A stretch of 43,287 bases of DNA from Clostridia bacterium (lineage in GTDB: Bacteria; Bacillota; Clostridia; Oscillospirales; CAG-272), in contig JAFTLJ010000050.1 of the NCBI GenBank assembly GCA_017456005.1, forward strand, positions 1 to 43,287, in the 5' to 3' direction. The translations under genes were made by a program, and so were the position numbers. This document shows, in pieces, positions 15,719-26,146 of the stretch (positions are counted from its first letter, which is position 1; each line of letters opens with the position of its first letter). The notes below the pieces were generated by a model. The model was not told where the DNA came from. It saw nothing but the letters and a program-made list of their open reading frames with translations, and ran no database searches.

Positions 15719-17593
15719 ATGAAAAATAAAATACTTTGCATTTTACTTTGTTTCTGCATTCTTACAGCAATTTTCCCCCACTCGTCATTCGCATCGGAAG
15801 AGCCGGAGCGCCACGGCGCGACAACTATTTCCGGCAACGAAAAATACGTTTACGACAAGCTCGCGGAAGGTATAACAAAAGACGAACCTGCAGAATGCAT
15901 AGAATTTGACGAAACAAAAAATATAACGGAAGAAGAGCTTAACAGAGCTTACACTATGTTTGTAAGCGATTACCCTGAATGCTTCTGGGTTTCAAAGGCT
16001 TCAGGTTATTCATACAGTTATTTTTCAAACGGAGCAACCAAAAGAATAGTTGCCGTTTCCCCGAGCTATTCTTTCAAGGGCGAAGCATTGAAAACAGCAA
16101 AAAAAGCCCTTAACGATGCCGTTTCCGCTATACTTTCCGGTATGCCCAAGGGCGATACATATATAAAAGCGCTGTATCTCCACGATGCCCTTGCAAAAAA
16201 GGTAACGTATAAATCTGCCGGCGAACATCAAACAGCATACGGCGCGCTCGTGGCCGGCGAAGCCGTTTGTGCCGGCTATGCCGCCGCATACCAGCTTCTT
16301 TTGCAAAAAGCGGGCATAAAAGCCTGGACTGTCACAGGCTGGAGCTTGGACCCCTCCGGAGTTCAGGTCGCACACGCCTGGAACGTGGTGTGGATGGATG
16401 CTTCCACCTGCGTTTATACGGACGTAACGTGGGACGACCAAGGCGACACTCTTTACCACTACTATTTTAATATAAGCAAGCGTGAAATAGAAGAAGGGCA
16501 CGTTGTAAACTCCAATTTCTATACTCTGCCCGCCTGCAACCACGAAAACGAAAGCTATTTCGATAAAAATTCTTGCACGGTTACGGCGAACAGTACGCCT
16601 GCAGAAGTTGCTGCGCTTTTCGGCGGCGCAATAGACAGTACCAAACGCAAAGCTATTATATACTACGATGGAAGCGGTCATTTCTACGATTGGCTCGAAG
16701 AAAACTTCACAGATCTGTATTTTGCGCTCGGCGGCGGTTACGGCAGCTTTGGTTGGAGTACAAATTATATGGGCAAAGAATTTCATATCACTGTTTCGGG
16801 CAACTTCTCTGCCCCTATCACGCCCACGCAAACCACTACTAAGCCTACTACGGTAACTACCGTTACCACCACTAAACCCACCACGGTAACCACCGTTACC
16901 ACCACTAAACCCACCACGGTAACTACCGTCACTACCACTAAACCCACCACGGTGACTACCGTCACTACCACTAAACCCACTACGGTAACTACCGTCACTA
17001 CCACTAAACCCACTACGGTAACTACCGTCACTACCACTAAACCCACTACGGCGACTACCGTTACAACTACTAAACCCACTACGGTGACTACCGTTACAAC
17101 TACTAAACCCACTACGGTAACTACCGTTACAACTACTAAACCTACTACGGTAACTACCGTTACTACTACTAAGCCCACCACGGTGACTACCGTTACCACC
17201 ACTAAACCTACTACGGTAACTACCGTCACCACTACTAAACCTACCACGGCGACTACTGTTACAACTACTAAACCCTCTACGGCGACTACTGTTACAACTA
17301 CTAAACCCTCTACGGTGACTACCGTTACCACTACTAAACCCACTGTGGCGACTACCGTTACCACTACTAAACCCACTGTGGCGACTACCGTTACCACTAC
17401 TAAACCCACTGTGGTGACTACCGTTACATCTGCCACCGCACAATCTACATCGGCAAACGCAAGCACAGAACCGCTCGATGCAAAGAAAATACTGAATATC
17501 ATTTCGGAATATCGCTTCATAATTATATCTGTGGGCACCGTTGCGCTGGTAGTAGGCATATCTATACCGCTTTCCAGAAGAAAGAAAAAATAA
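15719..17593 (+). CDS. Exported transglutaminase-like protein with Thr-rich repeat stalk
   Basis: A 624-aa protein; ATG 15719 has GAGGAG 8 bp upstream. A signal peptide (residues 1-25, cleavage near FAS) is followed by a helical region and a transglutaminase-like core: EAVCAGYAAAYQ with Cys184, VAHAWNVVW with His219 and YTDVTWDD with Asp235 form the Cys-His-Asp triad, so protease or crosslinking activity is likely. Residues 375-572 are 18 copies of an 11-residue Thr-rich unit (KPTTVTTVTTT), a probable wall-spanning and perhaps glycosylated stalk. The C-terminus is a membrane helix (about 597-617) and a basic tail; there is no LPXTG motif. A single-gene unit closed by a strong terminator. Reading frames antisense to the repeat are artefacts. 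Confidence 0.9.
   Translation: MKNKILCILLCFCILTAIFPHSSFASEEPERHGATTISGNEKYVYDKLAEGITKDEPAECIEFDETKNITEEELNRAYTMFVSDYPECFWVSKASGYSYSYFSNGATKRIVAVSPSYSFKGEALKTAKKALNDAVSAILSGMPKGDTYIKALYLHDALAKKVTYKSAGEHQTAYGALVAGEAVCAGYAAAYQLLLQKAGIKAWTVTGWSLDPSGVQVAHAWNVVWMDASTCVYTDVTWDDQGDTLYHYYFNISKREIEEGHVVNSNFYTLPACNHENESYFDKNSCTVTANSTPAEVAALFGGAIDSTKRKAIIYYDGSGHFYDWLEENFTDLYFALGGGYGSFGWSTNYMGKEFHITVSGNFSAPITPTQTTTKPTTVTTVTTTKPTTVTTVTTTKPTTVTTVTTTKPTTVTTVTTTKPTTVTTVTTTKPTTVTTVTTTKPTTATTVTTTKPTTVTTVTTTKPTTVTTVTTTKPTTVTTVTTTKPTTVTTVTTTKPTTVTTVTTTKPTTATTVTTTKPSTATTVTTTKPSTVTTVTTTKPTVATTVTTTKPTVATTVTTTKPTVVTTVTSATAQSTSANASTEPLDAKKILNIISEYRFIIISVGTVALVVGISIPLSRRKKK
16841..17434 (+). repeat. 33-bp tandem repeat, 18 copies, in-frame
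   Basis: Each 33-bp unit begins AAACCCAC(T/C)ACGG and encodes KPTTVTTVTTT. Variation is almost all synonymous (GTT/GTC, ACC/ACT/ACA) until the last five units, which change to KPST or KPTV. Neighbouring units are most alike, a sign of recent slippage or unequal exchange. Confidence 0.95.
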
Positions 17594-17606
17594 ATAACGC
17601 TTGACC

Positions 17607-17647
17607 AAAAAGACCTCTGCTGTTCACATTTTGCAGAGGTCTTTTTT
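17607..17647 (+). terminator. Terminator of the transglutaminase-like gene
   Basis: AGACCTCTGC (17611-17620) pairs with GCAGAGGTCT (17633-17642), then T6. Confidence 0.9.
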
Positions 17648-17749
17648 CAATTACACTAAAAAATATTTCATTTTTTTACAGCATAAACATTTTATTCTTA
17701 ATTCTTTACTGCATCTTTACCAAATTTTGTATACCAGCCCTTAAAACAT

Positions 17750-17778
17750 TTGACATTTCACCCAAATTATTATAGAAT
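17750..17778 (+). promoter_or_regulatory. Promoter of the ATP synthase operon
   Basis: TTGACA (17750-17755), 17 bp, TAGAAT (17773-17778), 31 bp before the first gene. No other gene in 17594-17808. Confidence 0.75.
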
Positions 17779-17808
17779 ATTATTATACTTTGCTACAATA
17801 ATAAAGAG

Positions 17809-18207
17809 GTGATTCATATCGAAAACAAAAACAAAATAGACAGCGTCGTTATCAAAGAAACGCTTTATATCGGCGCTTGGGTGCTTATTTTCAGCGCTAT
17901 CATGGAGGCGGTGTTCCTTGCGATAGGCAAATGGGATTATACCGTGCTGCTCGGCAACGTTCTCGGTGCCGCTATAACGGTGCTTAACTTTTTTCTTATG
18001 GGCATAACGGTTCAGCGAGCCGTTGGCAAGGAAGAAAAGGATGCCAGGCAAACTATGAAGACCTCGCACTCCCTGCGAATGCTCATGCTCGCGTTGGCGC
18101 TCTTGTGCGGTATCCTTCTGCCCTGCTTCAACGTCATAGCAACAGTTATTCCGCTTTTGTTTCCGCGAATAGCCATTGTATTCAGACCGCTTTTTGATAA
18201 AAAATAA
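17809..18207 (+). CDS. atpI: ATP synthase protein I-like membrane protein
   Basis: About 132 aa with four hydrophobic segments, first gene of the atp operon, as AtpI usually is; AtpI helps assemble the c-ring. The sequence itself is only loosely like the family, so position carries weight. The start is odd. The only standard start codon in the N-terminal region is GTG at 17809, but those bases are part of the Shine-Dalgarno AAGAGGTGA. Its natural target, six bases downstream, is an ATC codon at 17818. Either GTG is used with a poor site, or an ATC start is used; the product would differ by three residues. Confidence 0.75.
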   Translation: MIHIENKNKIDSVVIKETLYIGAWVLIFSAIMEAVFLAIGKWDYTVLLGNVLGAAITVLNFFLMGITVQRAVGKEEKDARQTMKTSHSLRMLMLALALLCGILLPCFNVIATVIPLLFPRIAIVFRPLFDKK

Positions 18208-18253
18208 GCAAAAACAAAACAGCGTTTAAACAAAAGGAGGTGTATATCAAAAC

Positions 18254-19174
18254 ATGAAAAACAAAAGCTTGCGTTTTGGGCTTGCCGACACAGTTTATAT
18301 TCTTATGATAATTCTGCCGCTTCTTGCGGGTATAGTGCTCAACGTGCTTACAAAACCGGCTTCCGAGGGTATCTCCATAACGGGCGCGCGCATCTTCTTC
18401 ACGGTGCCGATGCCCCTGCAGGATCTCTACATCACAGAGGCGCAAATAAACGCCTGGCTTGTTATAATAGCCATACTCGGGCTTTGCCTGTATCTTTCAC
18501 ACGGAGCAAAAATACGCCCCGATACAAAGCGCCAGCACCTTGCGGAATGGATAGTGGAAAAAACAGAGGCTCTGGTTACGGACTCTATGGGCGATTTCTT
18601 TTCGGGCTACGCCGCTTTTATAACGGCCATAATCGCCATTTCCGCCTTTTCCAGCCTTTTGACCTTGCTCGGTCTCTTCCCCCCTACGTCGGATATAAAT
18701 ATCGTAGCGGGCTGGGCAATACTCGTATTCGCTCTTATCACATATTACAAGCTGAAGGGCGGCGTAGGCAATTATCTTAAAGGATTTTTGGAGCCGATAT
18801 TCATTATGGCTCCGCTAAACGTGCTTGGCGAAATAGCCACGCCCGTTTCCATGGCGTTCCGACATTACGGAAACGTGCTTTCGGGCTCGGTAATAGCCGT
18901 GCTTATTTCGTATGCTTTGCAGGGGCTTTCCTCCCTCGTTCTCGGGTGGCTGCCGGGTGTTTTCGGCGAAATACCGCTTCTGCAAATAGGCTTGCCCGCG
19001 GTGCTTTCGCTCTATTTCGATATTTTCAGCGGATGTATGCAGGCTTATATCTTCGCCATGCTCACCATGCTGAATATTTCGGGAGGCTTCCCACAGGAGG
19101 CATACGAAAAACGTCAAAGAAAAAAGCTCGAAAAGAAAAACAAAAAGAACAAAAAACTTCAAACAACAAATTAA
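18254..19174 (+). CDS. atpB: F-type ATP synthase subunit a
   Basis: A 306-aa membrane subunit forming the ion half-channels next to the c-ring. AGGAGGTG precedes the ATG. It has six hydrophobic helices, and the essential Arg is Arg203 in PVSMAFRHYGNVLSG. The C-terminus has the expected FDIFSGCMQAYIFAMLT motif and then an unusual Lys-rich tail of about 25 residues (KRQRKKLEKKNKKNKK), which would lie on the cytoplasmic side. Order I-B-E-F-H-A-G-D-C is the standard bacterial one. Confidence 0.95.
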   Translation: MKNKSLRFGLADTVYILMIILPLLAGIVLNVLTKPASEGISITGARIFFTVPMPLQDLYITEAQINAWLVIIAILGLCLYLSHGAKIRPDTKRQHLAEWIVEKTEALVTDSMGDFFSGYAAFITAIIAISAFSSLLTLLGLFPPTSDINIVAGWAILVFALITYYKLKGGVGNYLKGFLEPIFIMAPLNVLGEIATPVSMAFRHYGNVLSGSVIAVLISYALQGLSSLVLGWLPGVFGEIPLLQIGLPAVLSLYFDIFSGCMQAYIFAMLTMLNISGGFPQEAYEKRQRKKLEKKNKKNKKLQTTN

Positions 19175-19193
19175 AAAATCGGAGGTATTTATT

Positions 19194-19484
19194 ATGGAAA
19201 TCGCTATTGCTATTATTTTAGGTTGCTGCGCTTTGGGTGCAGGTATTTGTATGGGTATAGGTGCTATAGGCCCCGGTATCGGCGAAGGTAACGCCGTTTC
19301 CAAGGCTTGCGAAGCTATCGGTCGTCAGCCGGAAAGCAAAGGCACGGTTACATCCACTATGATCATGGGTTGTGCTATCACGGAAACAACGGGTATCTAC
19401 GCGCTCGTTATAGCGATCCTTCTCATTTTCGTTGCACCCAACATAATGGTAAACATTTTGAAAAACGCCGTAGGACTCCTTTAA
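19194..19484 (+). CDS. atpE: F-type ATP synthase subunit c, Na+-type two-carboxylate motif
   Basis: A 96-aa two-helix proteolipid; ring of copies that carries ions. Helix 1 has GPGIGEGNA with Glu31 after P-x3; helix 2 has ITETTGIYALV with Glu64, Thr65, Thr66 and Tyr69. These are the positions of the known Na+ ligand set (Gln/Glu32, Glu65, Ser/Thr66, Tyr70), with a second carboxylate in helix 1 as reported for Fusobacterium nucleatum and Clostridium paradoxum rotors. Na+ coupling is therefore likely. Start ATG 19194 follows CGGAGGT. Confidence 0.96.
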   Translation: MEIAIAIILGCCALGAGICMGIGAIGPGIGEGNAVSKACEAIGRQPESKGTVTSTMIMGCAITETTGIYALVIAILLIFVAPNIMVNILKNAVGLL

Positions 19485-19511
19485 GATAACAACGTTATCG
19501 GAGGAAGTAAT

Positions 19512-20018
19512 ATGCAAAATCTAGATATTATTTCAATAAATATATGGCAAATGCTCATATCTCTTTGCAATCTTCTTATTATATTCCTTATAGTAAAAAA
19601 ATTTCTCTTCGGCCCGATAAAAAACGTTATGTCGAAGCGCCAATCGGAAATAGACGAGCATTATAAAACCGCGGAAGCGGCAGAAGCAGATGCTATGCGC
19701 GCAAAGGAAGAGTTTGAATACAAGCTCACCACGGCAGACAAGGAAGCTGCAAGTATACTTAAGGAAGCCACCGTGCGCGCAGACCGCAGAGGCGAAAAAA
19801 TAATAGAAGAAGCCAAAGAAAAAGCAGACGTCATCGTGCGCGGAGCGCAAGCGGAAGCAGAGCTCGAGCGCAAAAAAGCCACAGAGGGCATAAAGCAGGA
19901 AATAGTAGACGTTTCCACCTGCCTTTCCGAAAAGATACTCGAAAGAGAAATAAAACAGGCAGACCACAAAAAGCTTATTGATTCCTTTATTTCCGAAATA
20001 GGTGAAGGCAATGAATAA
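19512..20018 (+). CDS. atpF: F-type ATP synthase subunit b
   Basis: A 168-aa stator subunit: one N-terminal membrane helix (about residues 9-30, NIWQMLISLCNLLIIFLIV) and a long charged, Ala- and Glu-rich coiled coil to the end, which reaches up to subunit delta. GGAGGAAG precedes the ATG. The stop overlaps the atpH start by 8 bp. Confidence 0.95.
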   Translation: MQNLDIISINIWQMLISLCNLLIIFLIVKKFLFGPIKNVMSKRQSEIDEHYKTAEAAEADAMRAKEEFEYKLTTADKEAASILKEATVRADRRGEKIIEEAKEKADVIVRGAQAEAELERKKATEGIKQEIVDVSTCLSEKILEREIKQADHKKLIDSFISEIGEGNE

Positions 20019-20547
20019 GACAGACAGAGCAAAAGAATATGCCACGGCGCTTTTCACCATTGCTTTGGAGCAAAACGCGGCAAAAGCATATGCCGCCGCG
20101 CTGGAATACGCTGTGACAACGCTTAAAGGAAACCCCGATTACCTCGAATTCCTTTGTGCGCCGAACATTCCGAAATCGGAAAGAATACTCTCGCTCGAAA
20201 AGGTATTCGGCGCGAGCGTGCCGGAGAATGTGCTCTCCTTTTTAAAGCTGATTTGCGAAAAAGACCGCATGCGGATACTCGAAACATGCCTTCACGAATA
20301 TATGAAGCTGTATAATGAATCCAAGCGCGTTTCCTGGGCACACGTAACAAGCGCCGTGCCGCTCACAGCGGAGCAAAAGACGGCACTGCGCTTAAAGCTC
20401 GAAAAGCAAAGCGGCAGAAACGTTCTTCTGGAATGCACCGTAGATAAAACCATGCTCGGCGGTGTAGTAGTGGAAATGGACGGCAAAATTCTCGATGGCA
20501 GCCTTCGCCGCCGTTTACAAGAAGTAAAGGAAGTGATAAGTCAATGA
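20011..20547 (+). CDS. atpH: F-type ATP synthase subunit delta
   Basis: A 178-aa stator subunit that links b to the alpha/beta crown. ATG 20011 ([14 protein letters not shown]) is chosen over the GTG three codons earlier because GGTGAAGG, which includes that GTG, is the ribosome site. The N-terminal helical bundle and the C-terminal [21 protein letters not shown] motif are typical. The stop overlaps atpA by 4 bp (ATGA). Confidence 0.95.
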   Translation: MNKTDRAKEYATALFTIALEQNAAKAYAAALEYAVTTLKGNPDYLEFLCAPNIPKSERILSLEKVFGASVPENVLSFLKLICEKDRMRILETCLHEYMKLYNESKRVSWAHVTSAVPLTAEQKTALRLKLEKQSGRNVLLECTVDKTMLGGVVVEMDGKILDGSLRRRLQEVKEVISQ

Positions 20548-22037
20548 GCGAAAGACCCGAAGAAATAAGCAGTATTATAAAACAACAAATAAAAAATTAT
20601 AAATCCCGCCTCGAAATGCGCGAAACAGGCACAGTTATTATCGTCGGCGACGGTATTGCCAAGGTTTACGGCATACAGGACTGTATGTCAAGCGAGCTTC
20701 TGGAGTTTGACGACGGAAGCTTCGGCATGGCACAGAACTTAGAGGAGGAAACAGTTTCCGTCGCCATTCTTTCAAACGAAAATAACATACGCGAGGGCAC
20801 GGGAGTGCGCCGCACGGGCAAGGTAGTTTCCGTTCCCGTGGGCGAAGCGCTGCTCGGCAGAGTAGTAAACGCGCTCGGCGAGCCCATAGACGGCAAAGGC
20901 CCCGCACTTTGCCGCACCACACGCCCTATAGAAAACGAAGCCCCCGGTATTATAGAGCGCAAAAGCGTTTGCGTGCCGCTTCAAACGGGCATAAAGGCTA
21001 TCGACAGCATGATCCCGATAGGCAGAGGCCAGCGCGAGCTTATTATAGGCGACCGCCAGACAGGTAAAACAGAAATAGCCGTAGATACTATAATAAACCA
21101 GAAAAACGAAAACGTTATCTGCATCTATGTTGCCATCGGTCAGAAGAGCACTTCCGTTGTGCAGATAGTAAACGAGCTTACAAATGCGGGTGCTATGGAA
21201 TATACGATAGTAGTTTCCGCTTCCGCCTCTGAAAGCGCTCCGCTTCAGTACATCGCGCCATATTCCGGCTGCGCTATGGCAGAATACTTCCGCGAGCAAG
21301 GCAAAGACGTGCTCATAATTTACGACGACCTTTCAAAGCACGCCGTGGCATACCGCGCACTTTCACTGCTTATCCACCGCCCCCCGGGCAGAGAGGCATA
21401 CCCCGGCGACGTATTCTACCTGCACTCCCGCTTGCTGGAGCGCGCGGCGTGTGTTGCGCCCGAATACGGCGGCGGCTCCATAACAGCCCTTCCCCTTATA
21501 GAAACACAGGCAGGCGACGTTTCCGCATATATACCCACAAACGTAATTTCCATTACAGACGGTCAGATATTCTTGGAAACAGAGCTTTTCCACGCCGGCA
21601 TTATGCCTGCCATAAACCCCGGTGTTTCGGTTTCCCGTGTAGGCGGCTCTGCACAGCTTAAAGCGATGAAAAAGGTTTCGGGCGAACTGAAGCTGCTTTA
21701 TTCGCAGTACCGCGAGCTACAGGCGTTTGCGCAGTTCGGAAGCGACCTCGATGCCGACACCAAGCGCAGACTGGCGCTCGGCGAGCGTATAGTGGAGGTG
21801 CTGAAGCAGAAGCGAAACTCCCCCGTGCGCGTGGGCTGCCAGGTAGCTATAGTTTACGCTGTTATAAACGGCTATCTCGATAGCATCCCCGTAGACAAGG
21901 TAAAAGAATACGAACAGCTTCTCTATGAAAAATTAGAGCACGAATACGCCCCCCTTCTCTTCCGTTTCGAAAACGGATTTTACGACCCGGAAGATATCGC
22001 AGAGCTTAAAAAAGCGCTCGGCGAAATGCAGAGGTGA
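20544..22037 (+). CDS. atpA: F-type ATP synthase subunit alpha
   Basis: A 497-aa nucleotide-binding, mostly non-catalytic crown subunit. Walker A is GDRQTGKT at 169-176; [13 protein letters not shown] holds Walker B; the catalytic-site Arg lies in [11 protein letters not shown]-type sequence (here [11 protein letters not shown]). The N-terminal beta-barrel region [14 protein letters not shown] is normal. Length is slightly shorter than the usual near-503. Translationally coupled to atpH. Confidence 0.97.
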   Translation: MSERPEEISSIIKQQIKNYKSRLEMRETGTVIIVGDGIAKVYGIQDCMSSELLEFDDGSFGMAQNLEEETVSVAILSNENNIREGTGVRRTGKVVSVPVGEALLGRVVNALGEPIDGKGPALCRTTRPIENEAPGIIERKSVCVPLQTGIKAIDSMIPIGRGQRELIIGDRQTGKTEIAVDTIINQKNENVICIYVAIGQKSTSVVQIVNELTNAGAMEYTIVVSASASESAPLQYIAPYSGCAMAEYFREQGKDVLIIYDDLSKHAVAYRALSLLIHRPPGREAYPGDVFYLHSRLLERAACVAPEYGGGSITALPLIETQAGDVSAYIPTNVISITDGQIFLETELFHAGIMPAINPGVSVSRVGGSAQLKAMKKVSGELKLLYSQYRELQAFAQFGSDLDADTKRRLALGERIVEVLKQKRNSPVRVGCQVAIVYAVINGYLDSIPVDKVKEYEQLLYEKLEHEYAPLLFRFENGFYDPEDIAELKKALGEMQR

Positions 22038-22042
22038 GCGCG

Positions 22043-24281
<2,239 letters not shown>

Positions 24282-24285
24282 GCTT

Positions 24286-24543
24286 ATGAAAACGTTCAAG
24301 CTTACAATCGCTTCTCCGGACGGAAATGTTTTCAACAGCGAAGCGGTAAAAATTTCCCTGCGCGGTATAGAGGGCGAGCTCGCCGTAATGGCAGGGCACG
24401 TACCGTTCATAACTGTAATAAAACCGTGCACCTACCGCATAGAGTTGCCCGACGGCGAAGAAAAAACCGGGCAAACAGGCGGCGGCATACTGACCGTTTC
24501 AAAAGAAAACGTAACTTACCTTTCCGGAAGAACGGATATCTAA
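24286..24543 (+). CDS. atpC: F-type ATP synthase subunit epsilon, N-terminal domain only
   Basis: An 85-aa protein, where most bacterial epsilon subunits have 130-140. The N-terminal beta-sandwich is intact (FKLTIASPDGNVFNSEAV, then GELAVMAGHVPFIT and GGGILTVSKENVTYLSG), and the stop comes where the two C-terminal helices should begin. Those helices inhibit ATP hydrolysis in many bacteria, so this enzyme probably lacks that control. A terminator follows within 12 bp, so the short form is the real operon end and not a frameshift I can see; no leftover helix coding is present downstream. Confidence 0.93.
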   Translation: MKTFKLTIASPDGNVFNSEAVKISLRGIEGELAVMAGHVPFITVIKPCTYRIELPDGEEKTGQTGGGILTVSKENVTYLSGRTDI

Positions 24544-24553
24544 AATATTCAGC

Positions 24554-24587
24554 AAAATATCCACTCGGTTTGAGTGGATATTTTTAT
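24554..24587 (+). terminator. Terminator of the ATP synthase operon
   Basis: ATATCCACTC pairs with GAGTGGATAT, loop GGTTT, followed by a T-rich tail. Its downstream side is 10 bp from the end of the integrase gene on the other strand. Confidence 0.85.
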
Positions 24588-24595
24588 TGCAAAAC

Positions 24596-25717
24596 TCAGG
24601 TGCAAGGCGGCGAAAAACGCTCCATCTGAGCGCGTTTTTGTTCCAGCGTGGGGTGAACATATACTGCAAGTGTCGTGCTCACGTTTGCGTGTCCCAATAT
24701 TTCCGAAAGCGCTTTGGCATCGAACCCCAGCTCTACGCAGCGTGTGGCAAACGTATGGCGCAGGGCGTGAAACGTATATTCTTCCATCCCCAGCCTGCGC
24801 ATAAAGGTTTTGTATCGCATATAGAAGCTGTGCGGCTCCGTATGCGTGCGCGCACCGGTTACGATGAAAAAATCTTTTGGCAATGCCGATTTTTGCAGCT
24901 TTTGCAAAAGAAAATACGGCAGAGGTATTTCCCGCACGGAATGTGATGTTTTCGGTTCGCTTATAATAACTTTTGTCTTGTTCCCCTCCCCCGAAAAATT
25001 CGGTATACGCTCTACCGTGCGCCGTACAGCGATACTCTTCACCGAAAAATCTATATCGCCCCAGCACACACCGCATACTTCGCCTATTCTCATTCCGCAA
25101 AAAAGCGCAAGCAAAATCCCTATGCTTTCCGGTGAATCAGAGCTCCAAAGCTCTCTTTCTACAATTTCAAGCTTTTCTTTGGGTATAATGCATACGCATT
25201 TTGCCGACCTGCGCGGCAATTTTATTTCGTTTGGCACCACGCAAGCATACCCCGCTTCTCTTCCGAAGCGCAAAATCGCTTTCAATACACAAATTACATC
25301 GCTCACCGTCTTTGCAGAAAGAGGTCCTCCGTTTTTTCCACCGCACAAAATCAGTTTTTGAGAAATTATGCATATCTCTTCGATGCTTATTTCGCAGAGC
25401 TTCCGCATTTTTAAATATGTAGGTAAATAGTGCTCTATTATATAAAAATAACGAGCACTTGTAGACTCTTTGGTTTCACGCTGTACTTTTTCAAGCCAAG
25501 TGTGTGCAAGATCTGCAAAAACTATATCTGTTTTCTCTACGCCGCCCTTGCCTTTACAGAGCAGATTTTGTGCTTCCACACGTTTTTTCTTCGCTTCCGC
25601 ATATGTGCGCGCATAAATATATCGGTATTTTGCTTTCCCTTCATCATAACGCTCGATATATCGCGCCTCCCAGCGCCCGTCTTTTCTTTTATATATAGAT
25701 TCTCCTCTTCTTGCCAT
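24596..25717 (-). CDS. Tyrosine recombinase / phage-type integrase
   Basis: A 373-aa site-specific recombinase. ATG 25717 (ARRGESIYKRKDGRWEARY) is best placed after the AGGAGA site; ATGs at 25723 and 25735 are alternatives. Residues 1-50 are an AP2-like DNA-binding arm, about 65-160 the SAM-like core-binding domain, 190-365 the catalytic domain. Catalytic residues seen: Arg in GMRIGEV, His-x-x-Arg in HALRHTFAT, His in GHANVSTT and the Tyr nucleophile in LAVYVHP. Intact and the usual length. No excisionase or other element genes are beside it, and it ends against the atp terminator, so it may be the remnant of an element or a neighbour-specific integration. Confidence 0.92.
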   Translation of the reverse strand: MARRGESIYKRKDGRWEARYIERYDEGKAKYRYIYARTYAEAKKKRVEAQNLLCKGKGGVEKTDIVFADLAHTWLEKVQRETKESTSARYFYIIEHYLPTYLKMRKLCEISIEEICIISQKLILCGGKNGGPLSAKTVSDVICVLKAILRFGREAGYACVVPNEIKLPRRSAKCVCIIPKEKLEIVERELWSSDSPESIGILLALFCGMRIGEVCGVCWGDIDFSVKSIAVRRTVERIPNFSGEGNKTKVIISEPKTSHSVREIPLPYFLLQKLQKSALPKDFFIVTGARTHTEPHSFYMRYKTFMRRLGMEEYTFHALRHTFATRCVELGFDAKALSEILGHANVSTTLAVYVHPTLEQKRAQMERFSPPCT

Positions 25718-25978
25718 ATTCATTCTCCTTTTCATATTCTCATTCCCCTAAATTTGGGAAAAGGCAAATATAATTTTACCTACAGTTTCAAAAAAAGCAA
25801 AATAAAAGCATTGTGCTTTACACTGTACTTTATTATAAAAGCCTTGATGTAAAGAAAAATGTGCACACAGGCAAAAAGATATTTCAAGCTATACCCAAAC
25901 TATGTCATCAATGTAAAATCCTATCAGCCTCCCCGCAGTAAGCTCGGCAGTCGCTTTAAAACAAGGTAGGCTCCGATA

Positions 25979-26033
25979 CAAAAATAGCCCTCACAGAACC
26001 GAGCACTCTCGGGCTGTAAGGGTTATTTTTGAT
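25979..26033 (-). terminator. Terminator of the second lipoprotein gene, in a 429-bp gap
   Basis: On the minus strand AATAACCCT...AGGGCTATT forms a stem with an inner hairpin CCGAG/CTCGG, followed by T residues. The gap 25718-26146 shows no other gene; the convergence with the integrase leader is unresolved. Confidence 0.65.
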
Positions 26034-26146
26034 ACGATACATATATTTTCTCCGGACAAACGAATTTTGCAAACCAAGCTTTAAAATTAACTATTTGCAG
26101 AATCACATTGAGTTCAGGAAATAAAACAGGAAATCTTCCCTATGGG

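Noticed and set aside
16841-17434. CRISPR-like array
   Set aside because: Units are contiguous 33-mers without unique spacers and are in frame with the surface protein.
16783-17559. Valine-rich frame antisense to the repeat
   Set aside because: Shadow of the Thr-rich repeat, low complexity, no start signals.
16025-17608. Long Ser/Gly-rich open frame antisense to the transglutaminase-like gene
   Set aside because: It exists only because the 33-bp repeat has no stops on the other strand. It has no ribosome site, and the plus-strand protein has clear domains.
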